Shown piece by piece: positions 42,078-42,517 of a stretch of DNA of 42,517 bases. A program made the translations under genes and the position numbers. The notes beneath the pieces were generated by a model that was not told where the DNA came from, ran no database searches, and was given only the letters and a program-made list of their open reading frames with translations. The DNA is taken from the NCBI GenBank assembly GCA_002450095.1, contig DJYK01000007.1, forward strand, positions 1-42,517, given 5' to 3'. The stretch comes from Mageeibacillus sp. UBA6980. Lineage in GTDB: Bacteria > Bacillota > Clostridia > Saccharofermentanales > Saccharofermentanaceae. Positions within the stretch are counted from its first letter, which is position 1. Each line of letters opens with the position of its first letter.

Positions 42078-42517
42078 TCAGAATAATGGCCGTATTGGAT
42101 AGAATACATAATCTATCCAGTAATAATCCTTAAGAAGCTCATTATACAAATTGTTACCAAAAGGTGCCCCCGATCTACAACCACACTCAACAAAAACAAG
42201 TTCATCATCCAAGAAAAAGAAGGTGAATGTAAGTGTATATCTAAATGGACCATCACTTCTTACTCCATGTCCGCCCCATATTCTAGCCTGTATAGACACT
42301 CCATCGTATTCTTGGGTTCCTTCATAATTAGTAACTCTACTATTGGAAACTATAGGATTACCATTTATGAATACAGTTCCATTATCAATACTAATCTCAC
42401 CATCTAAAGACACATTCGAAGACATAAATGAATAAATGTCATCTACTCCGGTTATCCTTATGGCATATCTATCATCTTGGTTAGGATGCATATAACTGAT
42501 ATGTAATGACCTATGTC
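42078..42517 (-). CDS. Unknown protein, cut by the right edge
   Basis: At least 137 residues. ATG 42491 has no ribosome binding site and the frame stays open to base 42517, so the real start is probably outside the window. The visible part looks like a mostly beta soluble protein: ISIDNGTVFINGNPI, YDGVSIQARIWGG, RYTLTFTFFFLDDELVFVECGC, and an aromatic end (DYYWIDYVFYPIRPLF). No family is recognised. It lies 23 bases before the lipoprotein gene on the same strand, and shares its AT-rich composition. Confidence 0.6.
   Translation of the reverse strand, partial: HRSLHISYMHPNQDDRYAIRITGVDDIYSFMSSNVSLDGEISIDNGTVFINGNPIVSNSRVTNYEGTQEYDGVSIQARIWGGHGVRSDGPFRYTLTFTFFFLDDELVFVECGCRSGAPFGNNLYNELLKDYYWIDYVFYPIRPLF

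Noticed and set aside
1..42517. tRNA or rRNA genes
   Set aside because: None of the intergenic stretches shows a cloverleaf with the usual GTTCGA/TTCAAATC-type T-arm or rRNA sequence.

Overview
The window reads as chromosome of a Clostridia-type Bacillota. The gene content (FabK-type enoyl reductase, GatCAB, DUF21/CBS protein, VapC/Phd-like pair, AGGAGG-type ribosome binding sites, consensus sigma-A promoters) and the moderate GC content fit an anaerobic gut or rumen member of the Oscillospiraceae/Saccharofermentans neighbourhood. The family-level placement is a guess. Nearly everything is on the minus strand, so the window is best read from right to left; the only convincing plus-strand gene is exoA.

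Region 1 (1-12625), housekeeping: the start of rpoC and all of rpoB are driven by a textbook TTGACA-N17-TATAAT promoter. Upstream lie a membrane-anchored foldase-like protein with its own promoter, a DUF21/CBS/CorC membrane protein, and gatC-gatA-gatB (Glu/Asp-tRNA amidotransferase) preceded by a second foldase-like lipoprotein that also has its own promoter.

Region 2 (12605-24123), cell-surface glycan locus: ten tightly spaced or overlapping genes in the order rfbF, rfbG, rfbH, gtrA, an HMGL-type aldolase fused to a DUF115-like domain, a HAD phosphatase, a thiamine-diphosphate enzyme, an extended SDR, a GtrB-like glycosyltransferase and a polytopic GT-C-like protein. RfbF/G/H make CDP-4-keto-3,6-dideoxyglucose precursors. 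The ThDP enzyme, aldolase and SDR suggest that a two-carbon branch may be added, as in yersiniose synthesis. The GtrA/GtrB/GT-C trio suggests lipid-linked transfer to a surface polymer. This is the most interesting system in the window.

Region 3 (24146-30142), accessory island with relics: a PIN toxin/Phd antitoxin pair with its own operator; an XRE regulator fused to a desulfoferrodoxin-like metal domain; NUDIX, two GNATs, a CAT-like acetyltransferase and YjdF (DUF2992); and a TetR gene with a clear palindromic operator. Between them are broken genes: a DUF3795 gene with an internal deletion, the first 20 or so codons of a CDP-alcohol phosphatidyltransferase, a 43-codon frame-shifted small gene and the last part of an SH3-domain cell-wall hydrolase.

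Region 4 (30173-37341), fatty acid synthesis: fabH-fabK-fabD-fabG-fabF-fabZ behind a perfect FabT-like palindrome (no acpP or acc genes here), then L-asparaginase and, divergently, exoA.

Region 5 (37344-42517): a long inverted repeat acting as a convergent terminator, an acyl-CoA synthetase with its own promoter, a 51-bp tandem repeat array carrying inverted GTTACGA/TCGTAAC arms, an ABC-2 transporter pair, an unknown lipoprotein and an unknown protein cut by the right edge.
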